DNA of 24,964 nucleotides from Mollicutes bacterium (GTDB taxonomy: Bacteria > Bacillota_I > Bacilli_A > RF39 > UBA660): the NCBI GenBank assembly GCA_012841465.1, contig DUUS01000079.1:1-24964 (forward strand). Reading direction: 5' to 3'. Below are positions 1 to 7,968 of this stretch, one piece after another. Position 1 is the first letter of the stretch, and each line of letters begins with the position of its first letter. Below the pieces are notes generated by a model, which had not been told where the DNA came from, did no database searches, and saw only the letters and a list, made by a program, of their open reading frames with translations. The position numbers were made by a program, and so were the translations under genes.

Positions 1-1005
1 CAGGCAACTGTTAAAACTCTTTCGCCAGAAGAAATAAAAAGTTTAGATGCAGGGATAATTTTAGCTAATACATACCATCTTCATCTTCGCCCTGGTGATG
101 AAATTATAAAAAAAGCCGGTGGCATTCATAAATTCATGAACTATGATGGTCCTGTTTTAACTGATAGTGGTGGTTTTCAAGTTTTTAGTTTAGCAAGACC
201 TAAAGATATTACTGAAGATGGAGTAACTTTTAAAAGTCATATTGATGGCAGCAAACTTTTTTTAACTCCAGAATTATCAATCAAGATTCAAAATAATATT
301 GATTCAGATATTGCTATGGTTTTTGATGAATGTCCTCCAGCTTCTGCTGATTATAATTATTTAAAAAATAGCTTAGAGAGAACTTTAAGATGGGCAGAAA
401 GATGTAAGGCTGCTCATAATAATGAAAAACAAAGTCTATTTGGAATTGTTCAAGGAGGGTATTTTAAAGATTTAAGAAAATATTCTGCCCAGGAAACAGT
501 TAAAATAGGATTTGATGGCTATGCGATTGGTGGGGTTGCTAATGACAATGAAAGTAAAGAAGAAATGTATAAAGCAGTTGAATATAGTACTCCTTATTTA
601 CCTAATAATAAGGTAAGATATTTAATGGGAGTGGGCGATCCGATCGATTTAATAGAAGGGGTTATCAGAGGCGTAGATATATTTGATTGTGTAGTTCCAA
701 CTAGACTTGCAAGACATGGTCATGCATATACTAAATATGGTAAGATTAATTTAAGAAATGCTAAATATAAAGAAGATTTTACTCCTGTTGATAAAACTTG
801 TAATTGTTATACATGCAAGAGTTATACCAAAAGTTATATTAGACACCTACTTGTTGCAAATGAAACATTTGGAGCAAGACTCTTATCGATTCATAATATT
901 AATTTTTTAATTAATATTACTAAAGAAATAAGAAAAGCAATCAAAAATGATAATATATTAGAGTACAGAGATAAATTTAAGGAAGATTATTATGGGAAAA
1001 ATTAA
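1..1005 (+). CDS. tgt: Queuine tRNA-ribosyltransferase, 5'-truncated by window edge
   Basis: This TIM-barrel enzyme exchanges guanine-34 of GUN-anticodon tRNAs for a 7-deazaguanine base, preQ1 in bacteria. The open frame runs from base 1, so about 45 N-terminal residues probably lie outside the window. Visible family hallmarks are QATVKTL at the very start, NTYHLHLRPG, TDSGGFQVFS with the active-site Asp, GIVQGG, the nucleophile region VDIFDCVVPTRLARHGHA, and the C-terminal zinc site CNCYTC followed by a downstream His in SIHN. An internal ATG at 136 is not the start, because conserved sequence continues upstream of it. The gene overlaps the next by 14 bases, so the two are probably cotranscribed. 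YajC, a common neighbour of tgt, is not next to it here. Confidence 0.97.
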   Translation, partial: QATVKTLSPEEIKSLDAGIILANTYHLHLRPGDEIIKKAGGIHKFMNYDGPVLTDSGGFQVFSLARPKDITEDGVTFKSHIDGSKLFLTPELSIKIQNNIDSDIAMVFDECPPASADYNYLKNSLERTLRWAERCKAAHNNEKQSLFGIVQGGYFKDLRKYSAQETVKIGFDGYAIGGVANDNESKEEMYKAVEYSTPYLPNNKVRYLMGVGDPIDLIEGVIRGVDIFDCVVPTRLARHGHAYTKYGKINLRNAKYKEDFTPVDKTCNCYTCKSYTKSYIRHLLVANETFGARLLSIHNINFLINITKEIRKAIKNDNILEYRDKFKEDYYGKN

Positions 1006-1294
1006 AGTTAATTATTTAATCTATTTATTTATTGGAATATCAATTTTAATTATATCTGTTTCTGTTTATAAAGCAGAAAAAAAACACAAAGAAAGATTAA
1101 TGTATGTAATTAATACTAAAATTAAAGAAGCAGCAAAGCTTTGTTATTTAAAAGAAGACTGCAAAGATGAAATTACTCTTCAGGATCTTTATGATAAAAA
1201 ATACTTAGAAGAATTAGTAAATCCAGTTACTAAAGAAATAATCGATTCAAGTATGTGTATTTCATATATTGATGAAGAGGTAAAATTATGTTAG
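992..1294 (+). CDS. Small membrane-anchored protein, pseudopilin-like (unrecognised)
   Basis: A 100-residue protein of unknown function. Residues 7-26 form one hydrophobic segment after a short basic N-terminus. The rest should be extracytoplasmic and carries four Cys (51, 57, 89, 100), which could form disulfides. The pattern helix, CYLKEDC, ITLQDLYDKKYLEELVNPVT, then a short strand ending in Cys resembles the C-terminal part of Gram-positive pseudopilins. There is no GFTLIE-type prepilin peptidase motif, so the pilin comparison is an inference from shape only. The start is supported by AGGAAG about seven bases upstream. It overlaps the end of tgt by 14 bases and lies 10 bases before the ABC exporter pair. 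Confidence 0.8.
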   Translation: MGKIKVNYLIYLFIGISILIISVSVYKAEKKHKERLMYVINTKIKEAAKLCYLKEDCKDEITLQDLYDKKYLEELVNPVTKEIIDSSMCISYIDEEVKLC

Positions 1295-1304
1295 AGAGGA
1301 TTTT

Positions 1305-3038
1305 ATGTTTAAAATATTAAAAAAATTAAATAAAAAAGAGCTATTATTAATATTTATAGCTTTTTTACTTATATTATTTCAAGTCTTTTTAGATTTAAAA
1401 GTACCTGAAATAATGGCTGAAATAACCGCATTAGTAAGAACTGAAGGAACACTTATAAATGATATATTAAGACTCGGCTTTTATATGTTTATATGTGCTC
1501 TTGGAAGTTTGTTTTCGGCAATAATTGTTGGTTATTTATCAGCTTATGTATCATCTTCTTTTTCTTTTCGAATTAGAGAAAAACTATTTAATAAAGTTTT
1601 ATCTTTTAGTATGGAAGATATAAAAATGTTTTTAAGTAGTAGCTTAATAACCAGAACAACTAATGATACAACTCAAATTCAAGTATTTATTTCAACAGGA
1701 ATGCAGATGTTAATAAAATCACCTATATTAGCTATATGGGCAATTTTAAAAATATCAAATAAAAGTTTACAGTGGACACTAATAACTGCAGGAGCAACAT
1801 TTATAATAGTTGTTTATATTATTATATTAATAACTTTAGTACTTCCAAAATTTAAAAAGATTCAAACCGAGATAGATAATTTAAACAGAGCATCAAGAGA
1901 TAACCTAACGGGCATCAGAGTAATAAGAGCATTTAATGCTGAAGAATATCAAACTAAAAGATTTGATGAAGTAAATGAAAGTTTAACTAAAACCCAAACC
2001 TTTACTCAAAAAATGATGTCATCACTTTGGCCAGTAATGAACTTTGTAATGTATACACTAACGATCCTTATTTATTTAGTCGGAGCTTATTTAATAGATG
2101 GATCTGACTTAAAACTCGAATTATTTAGTGACATGATTGTCTTTTCTACTTATGCAATGATGATTCTAATGTCATTTGTTACTCTGGCATTTATTTTTGT
2201 GCTGTATCCAAGAGCTAATGTTTCAGCTAAAAGAATTAATGAAGTATTAGATGAAGACCTTAAAATATTAAGTGGTAGTATTATCCCTAGTAAAATAGAA
2301 AAGTTAGAATTTAAAAAGGTTTCATTTAAATATCCAGATGCCGATGATTACCTGCTTAAAGATATTTCCTTTGTAATAAACAAAGGAGAAACCCTTGGAA
2401 TCATCGGCTCAACTGGAAGTGGTAAAAGCACTTTAATAAATCTGCTTGTAAGATTTTATGATGTAACCAGCGGTGAAATATTAATCGATGATATTAATAT
2501 AAAAGAGTATAAATTAGATGAGCTTTATGAAAAAATCGGTTATGTACCTCAAAAAGCTGGAATGTTTAGTGGAAGCATTAAAGAAAATTTAAACTACGGA
2601 AGAAATAAAAAAGTAAGTAAAAAAGAACTTGATCAAGCTACTAATATAGCTCAGGCAAGTCAATTTATAAATAAACTCGATGATAAATATAACTATCATG
2701 TTGCTAGATCAGGAACTAATATATCAGGTGGAGAGAAACAAAGACTATCTATAGCAAGAGTAATTTTAAGAAAACCAGAAATTTATATATTTGATGATAC
2801 ATTTTCAGCTCTTGATTATAATACCGATTATAGATTAAGAAAAGAATTAAATAAATATACCAAAGACAAAATTAATATAATTGTTTCTCAAAGAATAGGG
2901 TCAATTATGCATTCTAATAAAATTATGGTGCTTTCAGATGGAAAAATGATTAATTTTGATAATCATGAAAATCTATTAAAAAAGAGTAAGATTTATAAAG
3001 AAATTGCTAAATCACAGTTAAGTGAGGAGGATTTATAA
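1305..3038 (+). CDS. ABC exporter half-transporter with degenerate ATP site (heterodimer subunit 1)
   Basis: A 577-residue type IV (MsbA/LmrCD-like) exporter: an N-terminal six-helix membrane domain (about residues 1-310) followed by a nucleotide-binding domain. Walker A GSTGSGKS is at 368-375 and the signature ISGGEKQ at 473-479. Walker B reads IYIFDD, with Asp498 where the catalytic Glu normally sits. The H-loop reads VSQR, with Gln529 instead of His. These changes define the non-hydrolysing site of heterodimeric exporters such as TM287/288 and BmrCD. The partner is the next gene, whose ATG overlaps this stop by one base. Substrate is unknown; drug or lipid/peptide export is typical of the family. 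Confidence 0.95.
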   Translation: MFKILKKLNKKELLLIFIAFLLILFQVFLDLKVPEIMAEITALVRTEGTLINDILRLGFYMFICALGSLFSAIIVGYLSAYVSSSFSFRIREKLFNKVLSFSMEDIKMFLSSSLITRTTNDTTQIQVFISTGMQMLIKSPILAIWAILKISNKSLQWTLITAGATFIIVVYIIILITLVLPKFKKIQTEIDNLNRASRDNLTGIRVIRAFNAEEYQTKRFDEVNESLTKTQTFTQKMMSSLWPVMNFVMYTLTILIYLVGAYLIDGSDLKLELFSDMIVFSTYAMMILMSFVTLAFIFVLYPRANVSAKRINEVLDEDLKILSGSIIPSKIEKLEFKKVSFKYPDADDYLLKDISFVINKGETLGIIGSTGSGKSTLINLLVRFYDVTSGEILIDDINIKEYKLDELYEKIGYVPQKAGMFSGSIKENLNYGRNKKVSKKELDQATNIAQASQFINKLDDKYNYHVARSGTNISGGEKQRLSIARVILRKPEIYIFDDTFSALDYNTDYRLRKELNKYTKDKINIIVSQRIGSIMHSNKIMVLSDGKMINFDNHENLLKKSKIYKEIAKSQLSEEDL

Positions 3039-4810
3039 TGAGAGGAAATAGAAAAATTGAAAAACCAACAAATTTTAGAAAATCTATCAAAAACTTAATT
3101 GATTATTCTAAGAAATATCATAAAGTAATTATAATTAGTATTATTCTTGCAATAACCTCATCAGTAATAACAATTATAGCTCCTAATAAAACTAGTGAGT
3201 TAATAGATGTAATCGGAAAAACTTCTGAGATAAATTTTGATAAAGTTAAAAGTTTATCTATAATGTTACTTGCTATCTACTTTATAAGTTCTTTAATAAG
3301 TTTAATTCAAAGTTTACTTATGGCAGATGCTTCTAATAAATTATCTAAAGACTTAAGAGAAAATATCTCAAATAAAATAAATAAACTTCCATTAAAATAC
3401 TTTGATGAAAATGAATATGGAGATGTTTTATCAAGAATTACTAATGATGTTGATACTATTAATCAATCATTTCAAAATAGTATTGTATCTTTAGTAAGCT
3501 CTAGTGTACTTTTAATTGCTGCAACATTTATGATGTACTATACTAATGCAATTATGGCAACCGTTGCAATAATAACTACTCTAGGTGGTTTTGCCCTAAT
3601 GTTTTTCTTAATAAATATTAGTCAAAAATACTTTAATAAAAGACAAAAGGCTCTAGGTGATCTTACTGGATATATAGAAGAAGCATATTCAAATCATACT
3701 ATAGTTAAAGTATATAATGGCAAAGAAGAATCACTTGAAAAGTTTAATAAACTTAACTTTAGAGAATATAGTGCTAATTTAAAAAGTCAATTTATCTCGG
3801 GTATAATGCAGCCACTTATGCACTTCTCAGGTGATTTAAGTTATATCGCAGTCTGCATAACTGGAGCTTTATTAGTTAAAAACAATGTAATATCTTTCGG
3901 AGTTATTGTTGCATTTATTATGTATATAAGAATCTACTCAGGACCTCTTAGACAAATAGCAACTGGTCTTGGACAGCTTCAAAGTGCAGCGGCTGCTAGT
4001 GAAAGAGTTTTTGAATTCTTAAATGAAAAAGAAATGCCTAAAGAAACAAAACATGATATTATTAATCCTAAAACCACTTTAGGAACCGTTGAATTTAAAA
4101 ATGTGAAATTTGGATATAATAAAGATAAGCTAATAATAAATGACTTTAGTGCTAAGATAAAAGCAGGCTCTAAAGTTGCAATCGTAGGGCCTACTGGAGC
4201 AGGTAAAACTACTTTAGTAAATCTTTTAATGAAATTTTATGATATTACTAGTGGAGATATTTTAATTGATGGAAAATCAATTAAAAACATTAAAAGAAAA
4301 AATATTCATGATTTATTTATCATGGTACTTCAAGATACATGGCTGTTTGAAGGAACTATAAGAGAAAATATAGTTTATAATAATAAGAATATAAAAGATG
4401 AAAAGGTAGAAGAAATATGTAAAGTAATCGGACTAGATCATTTTATTAAAACTTTAAATAAAGGTCTAAATTATAAAATAAAAGATGATGAAAGTATATC
4501 TGCCGGACAAAAACAATTAATTACAATTGCAAGAGGAATGATTAAAGATGCACCACTTTTAATATTAGATGAAGCAACTAGTAATGTAGATACTAGAACA
4601 GAAGAGTTAGTTCAAAAAGCAATGGATAAACTAACCGAAGGAAGAACCTCATTTATAATTGCTCACCGCTTATCAACAATTAAAAACGCTGATTTAATAT
4701 TAGTTATAGATAAGGGTAATATAATTGAAAAAGGAACTCATAAAGAGTTAATTAATAAGAATGGATTTTATGCTAACTTGTATAACTCACAGTTTACAAA
4801 AATAAAATAA
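3038..4810 (+). CDS. ABC exporter half-transporter with canonical catalytic site (heterodimer subunit 2)
   Basis: A 590-residue exporter subunit with a six-helix membrane domain and a C-terminal ATPase domain. Walker A GPTGAGKT is at 384-391 and Walker B LLILDEATSNVD carries catalytic Glu512. The H-loop His543 is present in IIAHRLST. The signature is altered to SAGQKQ (488-493), as expected for the partner that completes the degenerate site of subunit 1. The sequence therefore predicts an obligate heterodimer with one active and one degenerate ATP site, as in TM287/288, LmrCD and YheHI/BmrCD. It is translationally coupled to subunit 1 (1-base overlap). No clear terminator follows, and a new promoter appears before the next gene. 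Confidence 0.95.
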   Translation: MRGNRKIEKPTNFRKSIKNLIDYSKKYHKVIIISIILAITSSVITIIAPNKTSELIDVIGKTSEINFDKVKSLSIMLLAIYFISSLISLIQSLLMADASNKLSKDLRENISNKINKLPLKYFDENEYGDVLSRITNDVDTINQSFQNSIVSLVSSSVLLIAATFMMYYTNAIMATVAIITTLGGFALMFFLINISQKYFNKRQKALGDLTGYIEEAYSNHTIVKVYNGKEESLEKFNKLNFREYSANLKSQFISGIMQPLMHFSGDLSYIAVCITGALLVKNNVISFGVIVAFIMYIRIYSGPLRQIATGLGQLQSAAAASERVFEFLNEKEMPKETKHDIINPKTTLGTVEFKNVKFGYNKDKLIINDFSAKIKAGSKVAIVGPTGAGKTTLVNLLMKFYDITSGDILIDGKSIKNIKRKNIHDLFIMVLQDTWLFEGTIRENIVYNNKNIKDEKVEEICKVIGLDHFIKTLNKGLNYKIKDDESISAGQKQLITIARGMIKDAPLLILDEATSNVDTRTEELVQKAMDKLTEGRTSFIIAHRLSTIKNADLILVIDKGNIIEKGTHKELINKNGFYANLYNSQFTKIK

Positions 4811-4824
4811 AATCCCTTTTTTTA

Positions 4825-4847
4825 TGGTAAAATAATATTATAGGAGT
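4825..4847 (+). promoter_or_regulatory. Extended -10 promoter and RBS before the FGE-like gene
   Basis: TGG precedes TAAAAT at 4828-4833, forming an extended -10 element without a convincing -35. AGGAG at 4843-4847 sits four bases before the ATG at 4852. Transcription would give a very short leader. The gene may also be read through from the ABC operon. Confidence 0.4.
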
Positions 4848-4851
4848 AAGT

Positions 4852-6168
4852 ATGAAAAAAGTTTTAGTTGTTATATTAATATTTTTAACATTTTATATAG
4901 TAGATAACATAACAAATATAGAAAAATATGAAGGATACAATAAAGAAAAAGGAGTAAACCATCCAGTACTTTTAAATGGAATGACACCTATTAAATGGGG
5001 TGAAAACAACGAAGAAACTGAAACAACTGAAGATGATTCTGATTGGTATGACTATAATGAAAAAAGATGGGCAAATGCAAAATCTGGGGATGGCTCATAC
5101 TGGGTCTGGATACCAAGATATGCCTATAAAATAACAAGTGGTTATCATGATAATAATAGAGGCACGATAGATATTAAGTTTTTAAAAGGCAATAGTAATA
5201 TTTCTAAAGATAAAACTGATATTCAAAATAGTTCTTATAATTATCAACATAATAATACTAGCATGAATTATTTTCTTCATCCTGCCTTTCAATTTGATGG
5301 TGAAAAGTTAGGCTTTTGGATAGCTAAATTTGAACCGAGCATTGCAGAAGAAAATCATCCTTGTAATCAAGATTCAAATCCAGAAAATTGTAACAACAGT
5401 AGTCTAACTCCTAAGATAATACCTAATACTCTAACATGGAGAAATATAGATACTAAAACGGCTTATGAAGTATCTCTTAACATGAAAGATAAAACTAATA
5501 TTTATGGCTGGAATAAGAATGAAGTAGATACTCATCTGATAACTAACCTTGAGTGGGGAGCAGTAGCATATCTTTCTGCATCTAAATATGGAGCAGATAA
5601 AGAAGTTTGGAACAATTCATACAATGGTTATGTAAGTGGGTGCTCAGGCTCTTCAGTTAATGCTTTTGATGAACCTGATTGCATCTCATATGATACCGAA
5701 AACGGAATGAAAGCAAGTACTACCTATAATATCTATGGAATCTATGATATGGCTGGCGGTGCCTATGAAAGAGTAATGGCTAATTATAATAATATGGTTG
5801 GAATTAGTGGTTTTAATAATGGTGATGAAATTGCTTTAATAAATCCCAAATATATTGATAAATATTTTACCTATGAAAAAGATTATTTAAATGAAATCGG
5901 TTTTTCATATGACCTTTCAAAATATGGTGATGCTGTTTATGAAACAAGCAGTGGTGCAGCAAGATGGGCTGGTGATGGATGGGAAGGAATTACTCCTGGC
6001 TCTTGGGATGGCAGCAGGTCAAGACTTCCTTATAAATATTATCCGTGGTTTGCCCGGGGTGGCTGTGATAAAAATGGATCTCATGCTGGAATTTTTGATT
6101 TTAGTTTTAGTGCTGGTAATCCAGCGACAAACAGTTCCTTTAGAATAGTATTAATGCCAGCTTTATAA
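4852..6168 (+). CDS. Secreted FGE/SUMF1-like (C-type-lectin-fold) surface protein
   Basis: A 438-residue protein with an N-terminal hydrophobic anchor or signal (about residues 4-20) and no lipobox. An acidic linker at about 55-65 precedes a Trp/Tyr-rich globular domain. Segments such as YWVWIPRYAYKI, NIYGIYDMAGGAYE and the closing ARGG...SSFRIVL match the general pattern of the formylglycine-generating-enzyme/sulfatase-modifying-factor fold. The paired active-site Cys of aerobic FGE are not seen: only one Cys lies in the C-terminal core (GGCDKN). A binding or adhesion role is therefore more likely than catalysis, though this is inferred. It has its own promoter and terminator and stands alone between the ABC exporter and the dcw operon. 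Confidence 0.75.
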   Translation: MKKVLVVILIFLTFYIVDNITNIEKYEGYNKEKGVNHPVLLNGMTPIKWGENNEETETTEDDSDWYDYNEKRWANAKSGDGSYWVWIPRYAYKITSGYHDNNRGTIDIKFLKGNSNISKDKTDIQNSSYNYQHNNTSMNYFLHPAFQFDGEKLGFWIAKFEPSIAEENHPCNQDSNPENCNNSSLTPKIIPNTLTWRNIDTKTAYEVSLNMKDKTNIYGWNKNEVDTHLITNLEWGAVAYLSASKYGADKEVWNNSYNGYVSGCSGSSVNAFDEPDCISYDTENGMKASTTYNIYGIYDMAGGAYERVMANYNNMVGISGFNNGDEIALINPKYIDKYFTYEKDYLNEIGFSYDLSKYGDAVYETSSGAARWAGDGWEGITPGSWDGSRSRLPYKYYPWFARGGCDKNGSHAGIFDFSFSAGNPATNSSFRIVLMPAL

Positions 6169-6169
6169 C

Positions 6170-6196
6170 AACACTTATTAATTTAAGTGTTTTTAT
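6170..6196 (+). terminator. Intrinsic terminator after the FGE-like gene
   Basis: AACACTT at 6170-6176 pairs with AAGTGTT at 6185-6191 around an eight-base loop and is followed by a short T run. It starts one base after the stop codon. The stem is AT-rich, so strength is moderate. Confidence 0.6.
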
Positions 6197-6249
6197 TTGA
6201 CAATAAAATGTAAAGAGCTAAAAAAGTTATGAAAAATAGTGGAAAAAGG

Positions 6250-6281
6250 TTGCTTAATTTAAATTATTATTGTAATATAAT
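6250..6281 (+). promoter_or_regulatory. Promoter of the dcw operon
   Basis: TTGCTT (6250-6255) is followed after 17 bases by TAATAT (6273-6278), which overlaps a perfect TATAAT at 6276-6281. The start site should fall near 6285-6289, just before the MraZ boxes. A separate TTGACA at 6197-6202 has no good partner -10. Confidence 0.65.
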
Positions 6282-6289
6282 GGTAGACA

Positions 6290-6313
6290 GTGGCATGATG
6301 TGGAAGAAAGTGG
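6290..6313 (+). promoter_or_regulatory. MraZ operator: three GTGG boxes at 10-base spacing
   Basis: GTGG occurs at exactly 6290, 6300 and 6310, one helical turn apart. MraZ proteins bind short GTGG/TGGG-type direct repeats with this periodicity upstream of their own operon (known for E. coli and Mycoplasma). The position just downstream of the -10 predicts autoregulation by steric block. A further GTGG lies upstream at 6239. Confidence 0.75.
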
Positions 6314-6322
6314 GGGATTTAT

Positions 6323-6766
6323 ATGTTTATGGGAGAGTATCATCACAATGTTGATGATAAGGGAAGGCTTATTATACCTAGTAAGTTTAGACAAGAGCTA
6401 GGTGATAAGTTTATTGTAACTCGTGGTCTTGATAAATGTCTTTTTGTTTATTCACTTGATGACTGGAACAAAATAGTATCTCGTTTAAAAACATTACCAT
6501 TTACAAATAAAGATGCTCGAAACTTCACTAGATTCTTTCTATCAGGCGCTACTGAATGTGAATTCGACCGACAAGGAAGAATCAACATTACCTCCCCATT
6601 GGTTACTTACGCCGATTTAACAAAAGAATGCGTTATAATCGGCGCAAATGACCGTCTTGAAATATGGTCAAGTAAATCATGGAGTGAGTTCTTATCAGAA
6701 AACGAAGACAACTTAGCAGACATAGCCGAAAATTTATTTACATCAGGTGAATATGAAACATTATAG
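6323..6766 (+). CDS. mraZ: Transcriptional regulator MraZ
   Basis: A 147-residue member of the MraZ family, a DNA-binding, AbrB-fold protein that forms a ring and controls the dcw cluster. It has two repeats of the domain: GEYHHNVDDKGRLIIPSKFR near the N-terminus and CEFDRQGRINI in the second half. Both carry the conserved D-x-x-G-R motif. Length is normal for the family. The start at 6323 is preceded by a G-rich ribosome site (GGGGGA) that also forms part of the third MraZ box, which could link repression and translation. It overlaps rsmH. Confidence 0.97.
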   Translation: MFMGEYHHNVDDKGRLIIPSKFRQELGDKFIVTRGLDKCLFVYSLDDWNKIVSRLKTLPFTNKDARNFTRFFLSGATECEFDRQGRINITSPLVTYADLTKECVIIGANDRLEIWSSKSWSEFLSENEDNLADIAENLFTSGEYETL

Positions 6767-7676
6767 TGTTTTAAAAAAAGAAGTTATAGATGGCTTAAAT
6801 ATAAATCCCGATGGTATTTATGTTGATGCTACTCTCGGTTATGGCGGACATTCAAAAGAGGTTTTAAAGCGATTAAGAAGGGGTTTCCTTTTCGCCTTTG
6901 ATCAAGATGAAGATGCAACTTCTTACAGTGAGAAGGTATTATCTAATATTAGTAATAATTTTAAAATCTTTTATTCTAACTTTTCTTTCTTAAAAGAAAA
7001 ATTAGCTGAAGAAAATATTACTAAAGTAGATGGAATTATCTTTGACCTAGGTTTATCAAGTCCTCAAATTGATGAAAAAGATCGTGGCTTTAGTTTTATG
7101 CAAAATGCTGTACTTGATATGAGAATGGATAAGAATGCTTCTCTAAGTGCTAAAGATATTGTTAATAACTATAGCTATGAAAAGTTAATCGATATTTTCT
7201 TTACCTATGGTGAAGAGAGATATTCTAAAAGTATTGCTAAAAACATTATTAAAAAACGAGCAGAAAAAGAAATAATTTATACTAAAGAATTAGTAGAAAT
7301 TATAAAATCTTCCGTTCCTTTAAAGTATTTTTTAAAAAACCATCCCGAAAGAAGAATATTTCAAGCAATTAGAATTGAAGTTAATAATGAATTAGAGGTA
7401 TTAAAAGAAACTTTATATAAGGCAATCGAGCTTTTAAATAAAGGTGGAAGAATATGTGTAATAAGTTTTCATTCTTTAGAAGATAGAATCGTAAAACATA
7501 TCTTTAAAGAAAAAAGTGAGGTAAATAAAATAGTAAAGGGACTTCCTGAAATACCTAAAGAGTATTTACCAATAATAAAATTAATAAATAAAAAACCCAT
7601 TACTCCTAGTAGTAATGAAATAAATGAAAATAGTCGCAGTAAAAGTGCGAAATTAAGAATAATAGAGAGGTTATAA
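6753..7676 (+). CDS. rsmH: 16S rRNA m4C1402 methyltransferase RsmH
   Basis: An SAM-dependent methyltransferase that N4-methylates C1402 in the ribosomal decoding centre. About 307 residues, the usual length. Motif I is DATLGYGGHS near the N-terminus, and FDLGLSSPQID, GFSFMQNAVLDMRMD, HPERRIFQAIRIEVNNEL and the C-terminal ISFHSLEDRIVK are all classic RsmH blocks. I chose ATG 6753 (MKHYSVL, the normal family start). A GTG at 6747 is in frame but overlaps the AGGTGA ribosome site. The gene overlaps mraZ by 14 bases, as is common in Firmicutes. Confidence 0.97.
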   Translation: MKHYSVLKKEVIDGLNINPDGIYVDATLGYGGHSKEVLKRLRRGFLFAFDQDEDATSYSEKVLSNISNNFKIFYSNFSFLKEKLAEENITKVDGIIFDLGLSSPQIDEKDRGFSFMQNAVLDMRMDKNASLSAKDIVNNYSYEKLIDIFFTYGEERYSKSIAKNIIKKRAEKEIIYTKELVEIIKSSVPLKYFLKNHPERRIFQAIRIEVNNELEVLKETLYKAIELLNKGGRICVISFHSLEDRIVKHIFKEKSEVNKIVKGLPEIPKEYLPIIKLINKKPITPSSNEINENSRSKSAKLRIIERL

Positions 7677-7677
7677 C

Positions 7678-7956
7678 ATGAAAAAAATAAAATTTACCGG
7701 ATTAGATAAGTTCTTAAGCTTTATTTTAATATTAGTAGTTCTTGCTATTCCAGTTTTAGTTGTATATTCTAAAAGTTTACTATCTAAAAGTAACATTGAA
7801 GTAGAGAGAGTAAGAGAAAAATTAGAAAAGCAAGAAATTATTAATGAAAGTTTAACAATGAAAATTAATGAACTAGCAAGCCTTACTAATATTCAAGATA
7901 TTGCTAAAGAGCATGGTTTGAGTTATAATAATGACAACATTATAATAATTAAATAG
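7678..7956 (+). CDS. ftsL: FtsL-like cell division protein
   Basis: A 92-residue bitopic protein with a short basic cytoplasmic end, one membrane helix at about residues 13-31, then an extracytoplasmic helix with coiled-coil periodicity (about 36-75) and a short tail. It has the expected FtsL topology and position between rsmH and the division PBP. FtsL scaffolds the divisome by pairing with FtsB/DivIC. Sequence identity in this family is always low, so the call rests on topology and synteny. It starts one base after the rsmH stop, with GAGAGG as ribosome site. Confidence 0.8.
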   Translation: MKKIKFTGLDKFLSFILILVVLAIPVLVVYSKSLLSKSNIEVERVREKLEKQEIINESLTMKINELASLTNIQDIAKEHGLSYNNDNIIIIK

Positions 7957-7968
7957 ATGGTGATATAA

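Noticed and set aside
5891..6148. Second plus-strand frame inside the FGE-like gene
   Set aside because: Out-of-frame shadow without a ribosome site; the long frame carries the conserved domain.
5990..6168. Possible diversity-generating-retroelement variable region at the end of the FGE-like protein
   Set aside because: No reverse transcriptase and no second near-identical template copy are visible in the window; the fold alone is not enough.
6197..6202. Perfect TTGACA upstream of mraZ
   Set aside because: No acceptable -10 at 16-18 bases; the TTGCTT/TATAAT pair downstream is a better promoter and fits the MraZ boxes.
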